Of a stretch of DNA of 64,000 bases, positions 25,529-33,750 are shown piece after piece (position 1 is the first letter of the stretch; each line of letters starts with the position of its first letter). The notes beneath the pieces were generated by a model, which worked only from the letters and a program-made list of their open reading frames with translations, was not told the DNA's origin and ran no database searches. The position numbers and the translations under genes are program-made. Source of the DNA: Natrialbaceae archaeon AArc-T1-2 (lineage in GTDB: Archaea; Halobacteriota; Halobacteria; Halobacteriales; Natrialbaceae); the NCBI RefSeq assembly GCF_030273315.1, contig NZ_CP127174.1:1674001-1738000 (forward strand). The letters are read 5' to 3'.

Positions 25529-26575
25529 ATGACGACGGGACAGACCGGGCGTGCAACCGACGCCGACATGGAGTGGTGTTACGAGGCGGTTCACGGCGTC
25601 TCGCGGACGTTCTCGATCACTGTCGACCGACTCGAGGAGCCGATGGCGAGACACATCTGTCTCGGGTATCTCCTCTGTCGAGTTGCCGACACGATCGAGG
25701 ACGCCGGTCACGTCCCGCCCGAGACACAGACCGAACTCCTCTCGACGTACGATCGGCTGCTCGACCCCGAGGACTCACTCGCGGTCGAGACGTTCATGGA
25801 CGACGTCGAGCCATGGATTCCCGAAGAGCGCACCGACGACTGGGACGTCGTCGCGAACACGCCCCGCGTGCTGGCGACCTTCGAGTCGCTCGAGGCAGAG
25901 CCCCGCGAGATCATGCGCGACCCCGTCCGAGAACTCGTCGACGGGATGGCGATGTTCACCGACCGCTACGCCGACGAGGGCGGGCTTCGCTTACAGACCG
26001 TCGAGGAACTCGAGGAGTACTGCTGGTACGCCGCCGGCACCGTCGGCACGCTCATCACGGGACTGGTCGCTCGCGGTACCTCGCCCGATCGGGCCAGAGA
26101 GCTGCGCGAGAACGCCCGCTCGTTCGCGCTCCTGTTACAGCTCGTCAACATCGCCAAAGACGTCGAGCCCGATTATCGCGAGGAGAACAACGTCTACCTC
26201 CCCGCGGAGTGGCTCGCCGAGGAGAACGTCGACGTCGACTGCGTCGTCGAAGCGGACAATCACGGCGGCGTGACAGACGTCGTCCGGCGCGTGACCGGTC
26301 GTGCCGAACGGTACCTCGACGACGCCCAGCGCTATCTCGAGGTGTTGCCCGAACACCGCGGCAACACCCTCTCGGCGTGGGCGATTCCCTACTTGCTCGC
26401 CGTCGGTACGCTCCGCGAACTTCGCGAGCGGCCGGAGGACGTCGTCCGCGAGGGTAACGTCAAAGTTTCGCGCGCGGAAGTGTATGCCCTGCTCCAGCAG
26501 TTCGAGGATGGCGTCACACACGCGAGCATCGGTGATCTCCGCGAGGAGATGGCAGAGAAACCGCTGCATCGCTGA
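25529..26575 (+). CDS. Phytoene/squalene synthase family, probable squalene synthase
   Basis: A 348-residue trans-isoprenyl diphosphate synthase. Both aspartate-rich Mg-binding motifs are intact: D54-T-I-E-D58 and D211-V-E-P-D215. The substrate-loop motif Y48-L-L-C-R and the conserved N-N-V-Y-L-P segment follow. The protein should join two farnesyl diphosphates head to head to squalene, abundant in haloarchaeal membranes. Phytoene synthase (crtB, C20+C20) is the alternative and cannot be excluded. No carotenoid genes flank it. A repeat element starts just after its stop. Confidence 0.82.
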   Translation: MTTGQTGRATDADMEWCYEAVHGVSRTFSITVDRLEEPMARHICLGYLLCRVADTIEDAGHVPPETQTELLSTYDRLLDPEDSLAVETFMDDVEPWIPEERTDDWDVVANTPRVLATFESLEAEPREIMRDPVRELVDGMAMFTDRYADEGGLRLQTVEELEEYCWYAAGTVGTLITGLVARGTSPDRARELRENARSFALLLQLVNIAKDVEPDYREENNVYLPAEWLAEENVDVDCVVEADNHGGVTDVVRRVTGRAERYLDDAQRYLEVLPEHRGNTLSAWAIPYLLAVGTLRELRERPEDVVREGNVKVSRAEVYALLQQFEDGVTHASIGDLREEMAEKPLHR

Positions 26576-26579
26576 TACG

Positions 26580-26652
26580 ATACGGTCTGCTGTACCGAGG
26601 TATCGGAGAACAGCGAGCCGCCCTGCGGTTGCTCCGTACGAAGTATCGCGAT
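26580..26652. repeat. Intergenic element related to the 30.1-kb inverted repeat
   Basis: The sequence begins ATACGGTCTGCTGTACCGAG and aligns over about 29 bases (roughly seven differences) with the left arm of the inverted-repeat element at 30082. It also has a central GCGGTTGC block as that element does, but no matching right arm. Both copies lie just after the stop of a plus-strand gene and between convergent genes. This suggests a decayed copy of a small dispersed repeat. Confidence 0.45.
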
Positions 26653-26705
26653 CCGACGTCGGCCTCGAGTCGACGCTCGCCCGTCGTATCTGGTTCCGGC
26701 CGAAC

Positions 26706-27560
26706 TCAGTCGTACTCGTAGAAGCCTTTCCCCGTCTTCTTGCCGAGTTCGCCGGCCTCGACCTTGCGTTTGAGGAGGTACGCCGGTTTGTAGCGATCGC
26801 CCAGCTCCTCGTGGAGGGTCTCGGAGGCGTGCAGACAGATATCCAGCCCGATCTGGTCGGCAAGCGTCAGCGGCCCCATCGGGACGTTCGTCCCCAGTTC
26901 CATCCCCGCGTCGATGTCCTCTTTCGTGGCGACACCTTCGTCGTAGGCGCGGATTCCCTCGTTGATCCAGGGCATCAGGATGCGGTTGGTGACGAAGCCG
27001 GGCTTGTCGTCGGACTCCCAGGTCGTCTTCCCCAGGTCCTCGGCGAGGTCGTGGGCTAACTCGACGGCCGCGTCGGCGCTTTTCTCGCCGACGACGATTT
27101 CGACCCCTTCCATTATCGGAACGGGGTTCATGAAGTGCAGACCGACGACCCGCCCGGGCGTCTCCGTGGCGGATGCGATCGACGTGACCGAGAGCGTGCT
27201 CGTGTTCGTTCCAAGCAGGACGTCCTCGTCGACGATCTCCTCGAGGTCGGCGAAGATGTCCTGTTTGACGTCCATCTCCTCGAGTGCCGCCTCGACGACG
27301 ACGTCACAGCCCGCGAGGTCGGCAAGCGACGTCGTCCCCTCGATACGTTCGACGATCGCCTCGGGCGATTCGTCGAGGTGGCCTTTCGAGTCGAACCGCT
27401 CGAGGCTCCCCTCGATCGAGTCGAACCCGTTTTCGACGAACGCTTCTTCGATGTCACGCATCACGACGTCGTAGCCGTTCGTGGCAGCGACCTGGGCGAT
27501 GCCGTTGCCCATCGTTCCTGCGCCGACGACGCCGATCCGGTCGATGGTATCACGCACCAT
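26706..27560 (-). CDS. 3-hydroxyacyl-CoA dehydrogenase
   Basis: A 284-residue NAD-dependent dehydrogenase acting on 3-hydroxyacyl- or 3-hydroxybutyryl-CoA. It has the Rossmann signature G13-A-G-T-M-G and then N-T-S-T-L-S, the catalytic-His segment G-L-H-F-M-N-P-V and a C-terminal helical dimerisation domain. The length equals the free-standing PaaH/Hbd type, with no fused crotonase. The ATG at 27560 is chosen because an upstream extension to 27674 is arginine/proline-rich and shares nothing with the family. It has no operon partner here. Confidence 0.9.
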   Translation of the reverse strand: MVRDTIDRIGVVGAGTMGNGIAQVAATNGYDVVMRDIEEAFVENGFDSIEGSLERFDSKGHLDESPEAIVERIEGTTSLADLAGCDVVVEAALEEMDVKQDIFADLEEIVDEDVLLGTNTSTLSVTSIASATETPGRVVGLHFMNPVPIMEGVEIVVGEKSADAAVELAHDLAEDLGKTTWESDDKPGFVTNRILMPWINEGIRAYDEGVATKEDIDAGMELGTNVPMGPLTLADQIGLDICLHASETLHEELGDRYKPAYLLKRKVEAGELGKKTGKGFYEYD

Positions 27561-27720
27561 ATCGGGCCGATTCGCCGGAGGGTTACGTAAGTCTGCCGAT
27601 GCAACTGGACCGGTGCAATATTTGACACGATCGCTGTGGATGGCCGCGCCGTTACGGGGTCGACTCGGTAACACGAGAAGATAACTTTCAAGGCGTGACG
27701 GTCCGAGTTACGGACGATCG

Positions 27721-28290
27721 GTGAATCGCGTGACAGAACACGTCGTCGACGACACGGAACCGACCGTCCGAACGCTCGACGCCGACGAGCGAGCGAGCCT
27801 CGAGGACGCAGGTATCGAGCCCGACGCCGTCCTCGAGAAGGAGTGTTCCTACCGGACCCTGCTCGATGCTGGCGTCGAGGAGGGGGTCGCAACGGCGCTC
27901 CGGCGGCGGCTCTCGCTGCCGTGGTCGTTCGAGTCCGACGGCGACCTCGACCGGCGTTCGAGCGAGATTCGCGGCCTCGGCGAGGAGGAACGGGCCTGGA
28001 TCGCCGCAAGCGCCGACGAGGAGTGGCAGGCGTTCGAGGCGGCGCGCTCGCGAGCCGAGGACGAACCGACGCCGTCGGACGAGGAGGAACGGCCGTACCC
28101 ACGACCGACGCCGGTGACCGCCGTCACGGCCGTCGGTCCCGACGATGCGTCTCGTCTCGCCGAGGCAGGCGTCGTCTCCGCCGAACGGCTCGCGACGATC
28201 GACGCCACCGCAGTGGCACGGGCACTCGAGTTGGACATCCTTCACGTCCGGACCTGGCGACACAACGCGCGAGAACTCGTCGCCGACTGA
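27721..28290 (+). CDS. Conserved haloarchaeal protein, helical (DUF7409-like)
   Basis: A 189-residue acidic protein. Two short helical repeats are visible, near residues 15-60 (LDADERASLEDAGI ... LLDAGVEEGVATALRRR) and 140-189 (VGPDDASRLAEAGVVSAERL). They resemble helix-hairpin-helix-type folds, with a charged linker between them. Proteins of this kind occur upstream of aldolase/FBPase genes in haloarchaea and are listed as DUF7409 as far as I recall. No function is known. Start is GTG, either 27721 or 27730. The aldolase gene follows after 113 bases with its own TATA box. Confidence 0.65.
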   Translation: MNRVTEHVVDDTEPTVRTLDADERASLEDAGIEPDAVLEKECSYRTLLDAGVEEGVATALRRRLSLPWSFESDGDLDRRSSEIRGLGEEERAWIAASADEEWQAFEAARSRAEDEPTPSDEEERPYPRPTPVTAVTAVGPDDASRLAEAGVVSAERLATIDATAVARALELDILHVRTWRHNARELVAD

Positions 28291-28373
28291 CGATCGAGAT
28301 CGCCCCGCTCGTCCGCCGACTCGGCTGTTAACTACGATCTGAAGTAAATTCATTGCACGACGACCATCAGAGA

Positions 28374-28379
28374 TTTATA
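28374..28379 (+). promoter_or_regulatory. TATA box of the aldolase-FBPase operon
   Basis: TTTATA lies 25-30 bases before the aldolase ATG (28404), predicting a leaderless mRNA. A loose dyad TAC-N8-GTA (about 28333-28346) is upstream and could be a regulator site. Confidence 0.55.
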
Positions 28380-28403
28380 CGGCCCTGTCGGAGCATTTAG
28401 CAG

Positions 28404-29198
28404 ATGATTCCGATCGACGACTCCCCGATCGTCCGTGACGGTAAGGTACTCATTCTGGCGATGGACCACGGTCTCGAGCACGGACCGGTAGATTTCGACG
28501 AGGTACCGGAGAAACTCGATCCGTCGACGGTGTTCGAGACGGCGACTCACGACGCCGTCACCGCGATGGCCGTCCAGAAAGGCGTCGCCGAGGGCTACTA
28601 CCCCAGCTACGAGGACGACGTCAACCTGCTGGCGAAGATAAACGGGACGTCTAACCTCTGGATGGGCGAGCCCGACTCGGCGGTCAACTGGTCGGTCGAC
28701 TACGCTGCCGAGCTCGGTGCCGACGCCGTCGGCTTTACGCTCTACGGCGGCTCGAACCACGAGGTCGAGATGGCAGAAGAGTTTCGCGACGTCCAGGAAG
28801 CCGCCCGCGAGCACGACCTGCCGGTCGTCATGTGGTCGTATCCGCGCGGCCAGGGGCTGAAAAACGACACCAAACCCTCGACGATCTCGTATGCGACCCG
28901 CATCGGCCTCGAGCTCGGTGCCGACGTCGCGAAGGTCAAATATCCCGGCAATAAGGAGGCGATGGCCCACGCCGTCGACTGCGCCGGCGACATGAAAGTC
29001 GTCATGAGCGGCGGCTCGAAGACCTCCGATTACGAGTTCCTCTCGACGGTCGAGGCCGTTATCGACGCCGGGGCAAGCGGCCTCGCGGTCGGCCGCAACG
29101 TCTGGCAGCGCGAGGACCCCACGCGGATCCTCGACGCCTTGGAGAAGGTCATCTACGAGGGCGAAACCGCAGACGCCGCCCTCGAGGCGACCGAGTAG
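28404..29198 (+). CDS. Archaeal class I fructose-1,6-bisphosphate aldolase
   Basis: A 264-residue TIM-barrel aldolase of the archaeal DeoC/FbaB-like type that makes or splits fructose 1,6-bisphosphate. The Schiff-base lysine lies in V-A-K177-V-K-Y and the catalytic tyrosine in W-S-Y146-P-R-G, at the same positions as in well-studied archaeal enzymes. The G-S-N-H-E and M-S-G-G-S phosphate loops are intact. The next gene is FBPase, one base after its stop, so the pair forms a gluconeogenic operon. A related enzyme makes aminodideoxyheptulosonate (ADH synthase), but the pairing with FBPase favours aldolase. Confidence 0.87.
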   Translation: MIPIDDSPIVRDGKVLILAMDHGLEHGPVDFDEVPEKLDPSTVFETATHDAVTAMAVQKGVAEGYYPSYEDDVNLLAKINGTSNLWMGEPDSAVNWSVDYAAELGADAVGFTLYGGSNHEVEMAEEFRDVQEAAREHDLPVVMWSYPRGQGLKNDTKPSTISYATRIGLELGADVAKVKYPGNKEAMAHAVDCAGDMKVVMSGGSKTSDYEFLSTVEAVIDAGASGLAVGRNVWQREDPTRILDALEKVIYEGETADAALEATE

Positions 29199-29199
29199 G

Positions 29200-30051
29200 A
29201 TGACTGATCCAGTCGACGACGTCGTCGCCACGATCGCCCGCTCGGCAGCCGAGATCCGCCAGGGACTGGTCGGTCGCCGGGGCAAAGCCGACGAGGAGAA
29301 CCCAAGCGGCGAGCTCCAGGCCGAGGCCGACGTCTGGGCCGACGACCTGCTCGCCGACCGGCTGTCGTCGATCGACGGCGTCGGCCAGTACGCAAGCGAG
29401 GAACGATCCGAGATCATCGACGGCGGGGACGAGAAGGTGTACGTCGCCGTCGACCCCCTCGACGGCTCGTCGAACCTGCAGTCGAACAACACGATGGGGA
29501 CCGTGTTCGGTATCTACGACGAACCGCTCCCCGCACCGGGGTCCGCACTCGTCGCCTCCGGCTGGATCCTCTACGGGCCGATCACGACGATGGCCTACGC
29601 CCGCGACGGGGTCGTCACGAAGTACGAACTCACCGGCGGCGAGCGAACCGTCGTCGAGGACGACGTCACGCTTCCCGACGACCCGCTCGTCTACGGCTTC
29701 GGCGGCCGCGTCCCCCACTGGACCGAGGGGTTCCGTGAGTTCGCCCGCGAGGTCGAGTCCGATCCGAGCCACAAGCTCCGCTACGGCGGTGCGATGATCG
29801 GCGACGTCAACCAGGTGCTGACCTACGGCGGCATCTTCGCCTATCCCGCCCTCGAGGACAGCCCCCGCGGAAAGCTCCGCCTCCAGTTCGAGTGCAATCC
29901 GATCGCGTACCTCATCGAGGCGGCTGACGGGCGCTCCTCCGACGGGACCCAGTCGATCCTCGAGGTCGAGCCAACCGACCTCCACGACAGGGTTCCCCTG
30001 CACGTCGGCAACGCCGCGTTGATCGATCGCCTCGAGGACGTACTCGAGTGA
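29200..30051 (+). CDS. fbp: Class I fructose-1,6-bisphosphatase
   Basis: A 283-residue phosphatase giving fructose 6-phosphate in gluconeogenesis. The metal/phosphate signature D85-P-L-D-G-S-S-N and the preceding E67-E68 pair are intact, and the C-terminal L-I-E-A-A-D-G-R segment is typical of class I enzymes. It starts one base after the aldolase stop codon, so the two are translated from one mRNA. Their products channel triose phosphates toward hexose phosphates used for glycans and, in this window, perhaps trehalose. Confidence 0.93.
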   Translation: MTDPVDDVVATIARSAAEIRQGLVGRRGKADEENPSGELQAEADVWADDLLADRLSSIDGVGQYASEERSEIIDGGDEKVYVAVDPLDGSSNLQSNNTMGTVFGIYDEPLPAPGSALVASGWILYGPITTMAYARDGVVTKYELTGGERTVVEDDVTLPDDPLVYGFGGRVPHWTEGFREFAREVESDPSHKLRYGGAMIGDVNQVLTYGGIFAYPALEDSPRGKLRLQFECNPIAYLIEAADGRSSDGTQSILEVEPTDLHDRVPLHVGNAALIDRLEDVLE

Positions 30052-30081
30052 GCCGAACCGGTCTCGTCCGGACTTTTCCTC

Positions 30082-30163
30082 ATACGGACTGCTGTAACGA
30101 TTTACCGGTGCAACCGCCGGACGTGTCGCGGTTGCGCCGGAACTGACTTACAGCAAACCGTAT
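30082..30163. repeat. 82-bp inverted-repeat element between convergent genes
   Basis: Two 35-base arms (30082-30116 and 30129-30163) match as inverted repeats at 26 of 35 positions, around a 12-base loop. Both ends are ATACGG/CCGTAT, and CTGCTGTAA/TTACAGCA and GCAACCG/CGGTTGC blocks are shared. The element fills the gap between fbp and the convergent ATP-grasp gene and its right end touches that gene's stop codon. It could act as a bidirectional terminator or be a small non-autonomous mobile repeat. A related sequence is at 26580. Confidence 0.6.
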
Positions 30164-31374
30164 CACTCCCCGAACGATTCGTCGCCTCGCTCGTCGAAGC
30201 GTCGGCCGACGTCGATTTGAAAGTCTCCCAGCACGTCGCGACCGAGCAGTAGCGGATACGCCGACGACGACCGATCCTCGACCGTCGCGTCGACGGTGCG
30301 TTCGGTGCCGGCGATCCCGACGACGACGTCGACGACCGGCTGGCGGCCGTTCGTTCTGCCCTTGCTCGCCGCGGGATCGCTGACCTGAATGGGACCGGCG
30401 CCGATCGCCGCCGCGAGTTGCAGGTCGATGCGCGTTCGCGAGCGCCCCGTATCGGCGCGGCCGACCACGGCTCTCGTGTCGGTCGTGCCGCTAACGACGA
30501 CGCGTTCGGTGAGGCCGACGGTCGCCGCGTCGCTCTCGGCCGACTGATCCGGCTTCGGAACGCAGGAGGGGACGGAGTCGTCCAGCGTCTCCCGGAGCGT
30601 CGCGACCCGGTCACCGTCGACCGATCCGCCGGCGCGTTCGATCGCAAGCGCCGCGATGTCGGGCGCCGGACTCCGGCGCGTCGCCCGTCTGGCGATTTCG
30701 TCGACGGTTTCTGGCAGCGATTCCGTGACGTCCTCGACGGTACCGCCGCGTGCGACGTTGGTTCGCCACTCCTCGTCGGCCGCGTAGCGGTACATCGCTC
30801 CCACGACGTCGTCGTCGACCACATAGACGCGAAGGTCCCGCGGTCGCTCGCCCGCTGTCCCGACCAGTTCCTGGAGGAACGCCCGGCGTGACCCGACGCT
30901 CCCGGTAAGCAGGTCCGTCCGGTCGACTTTCCAGGCGCCCCCGCCGTGAGTCCCGACGACCGTCTTGTAGACGTGTTCCTCGCCGAACTCGTGGCGAACG
31001 CGCGAGAGCGGTTCCGATCCGAGCGCGAGTGCCGTCTTGGGGACCGGAACGCCGTCTGCGACCAGCGCCGCGCCCGCCGCGATCTTGTGGGAGGCAAGCG
31101 CCGCGGTGTCGGGGTGGTTGACGATCGGGCGAAAGCGAGCGATCGCGTTCGCGAACCCGGCAGCTTCGGCCGGCTGTTGTGCAGTCGACAGCAACAGCCG
31201 GTTGATTATCACGTCCGCGTCCGGCTCCAGAACGAACCCCTCGTCCGTGAACCGGACGAGGACGTTCTTCTCGCGGAGCCAGACGGGTTCGTGGCCGAGG
31301 TCCTCGACGGCGTTGCAGATCGCTTTCGACTCCTTGCTATTGTGAAAGCTCAGGACGCCGACCCGGACGGTCAT
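30163..31374 (-). CDS. RimK-type ATP-grasp ligase fused to RimB-like aspartic peptidase domain
   Basis: A 403-residue two-domain protein. Residues 1 to about 265 form an ATP-grasp fold of the RimK family (E-H-V-Y-K-T-V-V-G-T-H-G-G-G nucleotide loop, D-L-R-V-Y-V-V-D strand), which adds amino acids to protein or peptide C termini. Residues from about 290 form the PF05618-type retropepsin-like domain (A-D-T-G-R-S-R-T-R-I-D, and L-L-L-G-R-D-V-L-G-D-F near the end), where D-T-G carries the catalytic Asp. In bacteria RimK and RimB are separate neighbours, while here ligase and protease are joined. ATG at 31374 is eight bases after ppsA's stop, so the two are co-transcribed. Confidence 0.8.
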   Translation of the reverse strand: MTVRVGVLSFHNSKESKAICNAVEDLGHEPVWLREKNVLVRFTDEGFVLEPDADVIINRLLLSTAQQPAEAAGFANAIARFRPIVNHPDTAALASHKIAAGAALVADGVPVPKTALALGSEPLSRVRHEFGEEHVYKTVVGTHGGGAWKVDRTDLLTGSVGSRRAFLQELVGTAGERPRDLRVYVVDDDVVGAMYRYAADEEWRTNVARGGTVEDVTESLPETVDEIARRATRRSPAPDIAALAIERAGGSVDGDRVATLRETLDDSVPSCVPKPDQSAESDAATVGLTERVVVSGTTDTRAVVGRADTGRSRTRIDLQLAAAIGAGPIQVSDPAASKGRTNGRQPVVDVVVGIAGTERTVDATVEDRSSSAYPLLLGRDVLGDFQIDVGRRFDERGDESFGE

Positions 31375-31381
31375 CGTTCGG

Positions 31382-33652
31382 TCACTCGAGTTCTGCCACC
31401 TCAAGCAGCGTCTCGATGGCGACGTCGGGCGAGACCGAGATCGAATCGATCTCTGCCTCGAGCAGGAACTCGGTGTATCCCGAGATCGTCGAGGGGGCGT
31501 CGCCACAGATGCCGACCGGCCGGTCGTGGTCGTGGGCCGTCTCGATCACCGACTCGATCGATCGCTTTACCGACTCGTCGGTCTCGTCGAACAGCGGGGC
31601 GAGTTTCTCCGAGTTGCGATCGACGCCGAGGGTCAGCTGGGTGAGGTCGTTCGAGCCGATCGAGAAACCGTCGAACAGCTCTGCGAACCGATCCGCGAGG
31701 ACGATGTTCGAGGGCAGTTCCGCCATCACGTAGACGTCCATCCCGTCTCCCGAGAGGCCGTACTCCGCCATCAGGTCGAGGACGCGCCTGCCTTCCTCGA
31801 CCGTGCGACAGAACGGGACCATCACGATCACGTTGTCGAGTCCGACGTCCTCGCGGACCTGCCGGAGCGCCTCGCACTCGAGGCGAAACGCCTCCTGGAA
31901 CGCCTCGTCGTAGTACCTGGACGCGCCGCGCCAGCCGAGCATCGGGTTATCCTCTTCGGGTTCGTACCGCCGGCCTCCTTCGAGGTTGCGGTACTCGTCG
32001 GTCTTGAAGTCGCTTAGTCTGAAGATGACCTCGTCGGGATAGAACGCGGCGCCGATCTTCGCGACGCCGGTTCGTAACGCGTCGACGAACCGTTCTTCTT
32101 CGCCACGCTCGAGCAGCGCAAGCGGGTGATAGCCGACGTGAGACGTCACGATGAACTCCTCGCGCGCCAGCCCGATGCCGTCGACCGGCAGGTCCGCGAG
32201 CGCGAACGCCCGGCCGGGATCGCCGAGGATCAGCCTGACGTCGGTGTCGGTCTCGGGGAGGTCGTCGACGACTTCCTCGTCGACCTCGTACTCGAGGTCG
32301 CCCTCGTAGACGCGGCCGGTGTCCGTCGAGCAGTCGACCGTCACGTCGGTTCCGTCCGACAGCGCGTCGGTCGCATCTCCGGTGCGAACGATCGCCGGGA
32401 TACCAAGCTCCCGGGAGACGATCGCGGCGTGGGAGGTCTTGCCGCCCCGGTCGGTGACGATCGCACTCGCGCGTTTCATGACGGGAACCCAGTCCGGATC
32501 GGTCATCTCCGTGACGAGGACGTCGCCCTCCTCGACCTGGTCCATCTCCCGGTGATCCGAGAGAACCCGGACCGTTCCGCTCGAGATCGCGTTGCCGATT
32601 GCGACGCCTTCGAGCAACTGCTCGCCCGTCTCATCGAGACTGTAGGTGCGGATGACGTTCGATTCGGTCGCCCCGTGGACTGTCTCGGGCCTGGTCTGGA
32701 CGACGAACAGCTCCTCGAGATCGCCGTCGACGAGCCACTCGATATCCTGTGGCGTCTCGAAGTGCTCCTCGATTCGGGTCGCGTACGTCGCCAGCTCCCG
32801 GATCCGATCGTCGTCGAGCGCGAACGCCTCTCGCTTGTCCTCCGGCACCGACTCGAGTTTGGTGCCGCCGTTTCGACGGACCATTCGCTGGGACTTGCCG
32901 CCGAGTTCTTTCTCGACGATTCCCGTCGTCGGCTTGAAGACGACGTATCTGTCGGGGTCGACCACACCCTGGACGATCGGTTCGCCGAAGCCGTAGGCCG
33001 CCTCGATCGTGACGACGTCGTCGAAGCCGGTGTCGGGATCGAGGGTAAAGAGCACGCCCGAGGACGCCAGGTCGGCCCGCCCCATCTTCTGGACCGCGAC
33101 GGCGAGTTTGACCTGGAAGTGATCGAAGCCCTTGTTCTCGCGGTAGGCGATCGCCCGATCGGTAAACAGCGACGCGAAGCAGTGTTTGATCGACTCGAGC
33201 AGTTCGGTCTCGCCGGCGACGTTCAGGAACGTCTCCTGCTGGCCAGCGAAGGAGGCATCGGGGAGGTCCTCCGCGGTCGCGGAGCTCCGGACGGCGACTT
33301 CGGGGTCGTCGATCTCGAGGCGTGACGCCAGCGCGTCGTAACGGTCGACGATCGCGGACGCGAGCTCTTCGGGCATCGTGGCCTCCGAGATCGTCCGCCT
33401 GATTCGCTCGCCCTGTTTCTGGAGATCGGCGACGTCCTCGACGTCGAGTCCCTCGAGTTCGTCGGCGATCGTCGCCTCGATCCCTGTCTCCTCGACGTAG
33501 TAGTCGTAGGCCGACGCGGTCGTCGTGAACCCCGGCAGGACCGGCACGTCGAGAGAGGCGAGTTCGCCGAGGTTCGCGCTCTTGCCACCGACCGCTGCCG
33601 TGTCCTCGCCGCTGCAGTCTTCCAGCCACTGGACGAATTCGGTCTCGGTCAT
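31382..33652 (-). CDS. ppsA: Phosphoenolpyruvate synthase
   Basis: A 756-residue enzyme converting pyruvate and ATP to PEP, AMP and phosphate. The domain order is complete: N-terminal ATP-grasp (G-G-K-S-A-N-L-G-E-L start, R-S-S-A-T-A-E-D), the mobile phosphohistidine domain with G-G-K-T-S-H-A-A-I-V-S-R, and the C-terminal PEP-binding barrel with G-S-N-D-L-T-Q. ATG at 33652 is chosen because earlier in-frame sequence is unrelated. It opens gluconeogenesis, matching the nearby aldolase/FBPase genes. A TTTATT box at 33682-33687 and a GTGGGG/CCCCAC palindrome at 33691-33710 precede it. Confidence 0.95.
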   Translation of the reverse strand: MTETEFVQWLEDCSGEDTAAVGGKSANLGELASLDVPVLPGFTTTASAYDYYVEETGIEATIADELEGLDVEDVADLQKQGERIRRTISEATMPEELASAIVDRYDALASRLEIDDPEVAVRSSATAEDLPDASFAGQQETFLNVAGETELLESIKHCFASLFTDRAIAYRENKGFDHFQVKLAVAVQKMGRADLASSGVLFTLDPDTGFDDVVTIEAAYGFGEPIVQGVVDPDRYVVFKPTTGIVEKELGGKSQRMVRRNGGTKLESVPEDKREAFALDDDRIRELATYATRIEEHFETPQDIEWLVDGDLEELFVVQTRPETVHGATESNVIRTYSLDETGEQLLEGVAIGNAISSGTVRVLSDHREMDQVEEGDVLVTEMTDPDWVPVMKRASAIVTDRGGKTSHAAIVSRELGIPAIVRTGDATDALSDGTDVTVDCSTDTGRVYEGDLEYEVDEEVVDDLPETDTDVRLILGDPGRAFALADLPVDGIGLAREEFIVTSHVGYHPLALLERGEEERFVDALRTGVAKIGAAFYPDEVIFRLSDFKTDEYRNLEGGRRYEPEEDNPMLGWRGASRYYDEAFQEAFRLECEALRQVREDVGLDNVIVMVPFCRTVEEGRRVLDLMAEYGLSGDGMDVYVMAELPSNIVLADRFAELFDGFSIGSNDLTQLTLGVDRNSEKLAPLFDETDESVKRSIESVIETAHDHDRPVGICGDAPSTISGYTEFLLEAEIDSISVSPDVAIETLLEVAELE

Positions 33653-33690
33653 CGATTTGGCGATCCGACTACGAGTACGGCAATAAAGCA

Positions 33691-33710
33691 GTGGGGAGAC
33701 TGTGCCCCAC
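33691..33710. promoter_or_regulatory. Palindrome between divergent ppsA and treT
   Basis: GTGGGG-N8-CCCCAC lies just upstream of the ppsA TATA box (minus strand, 33682-33687) and 41 bases before the treT start. The position, between two divergent carbon-metabolism genes, suits a regulator site, but the regulator is not known. It could also be a chance GC hairpin. Confidence 0.4.
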
Positions 33711-33750
33711 AACTGATACCAGTACCGTCGTGGTAGGACCGGTACCGACG

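Noticed and set aside
28333-28347. TAC-N8-GTA dyad upstream of the aldolase gene, as a TrmB-type site
   Set aside because: The known TrmB consensus is TACT-N7/8-GAGTA and the match here is only partial. Similar looks before gap and ppsA were weaker still.
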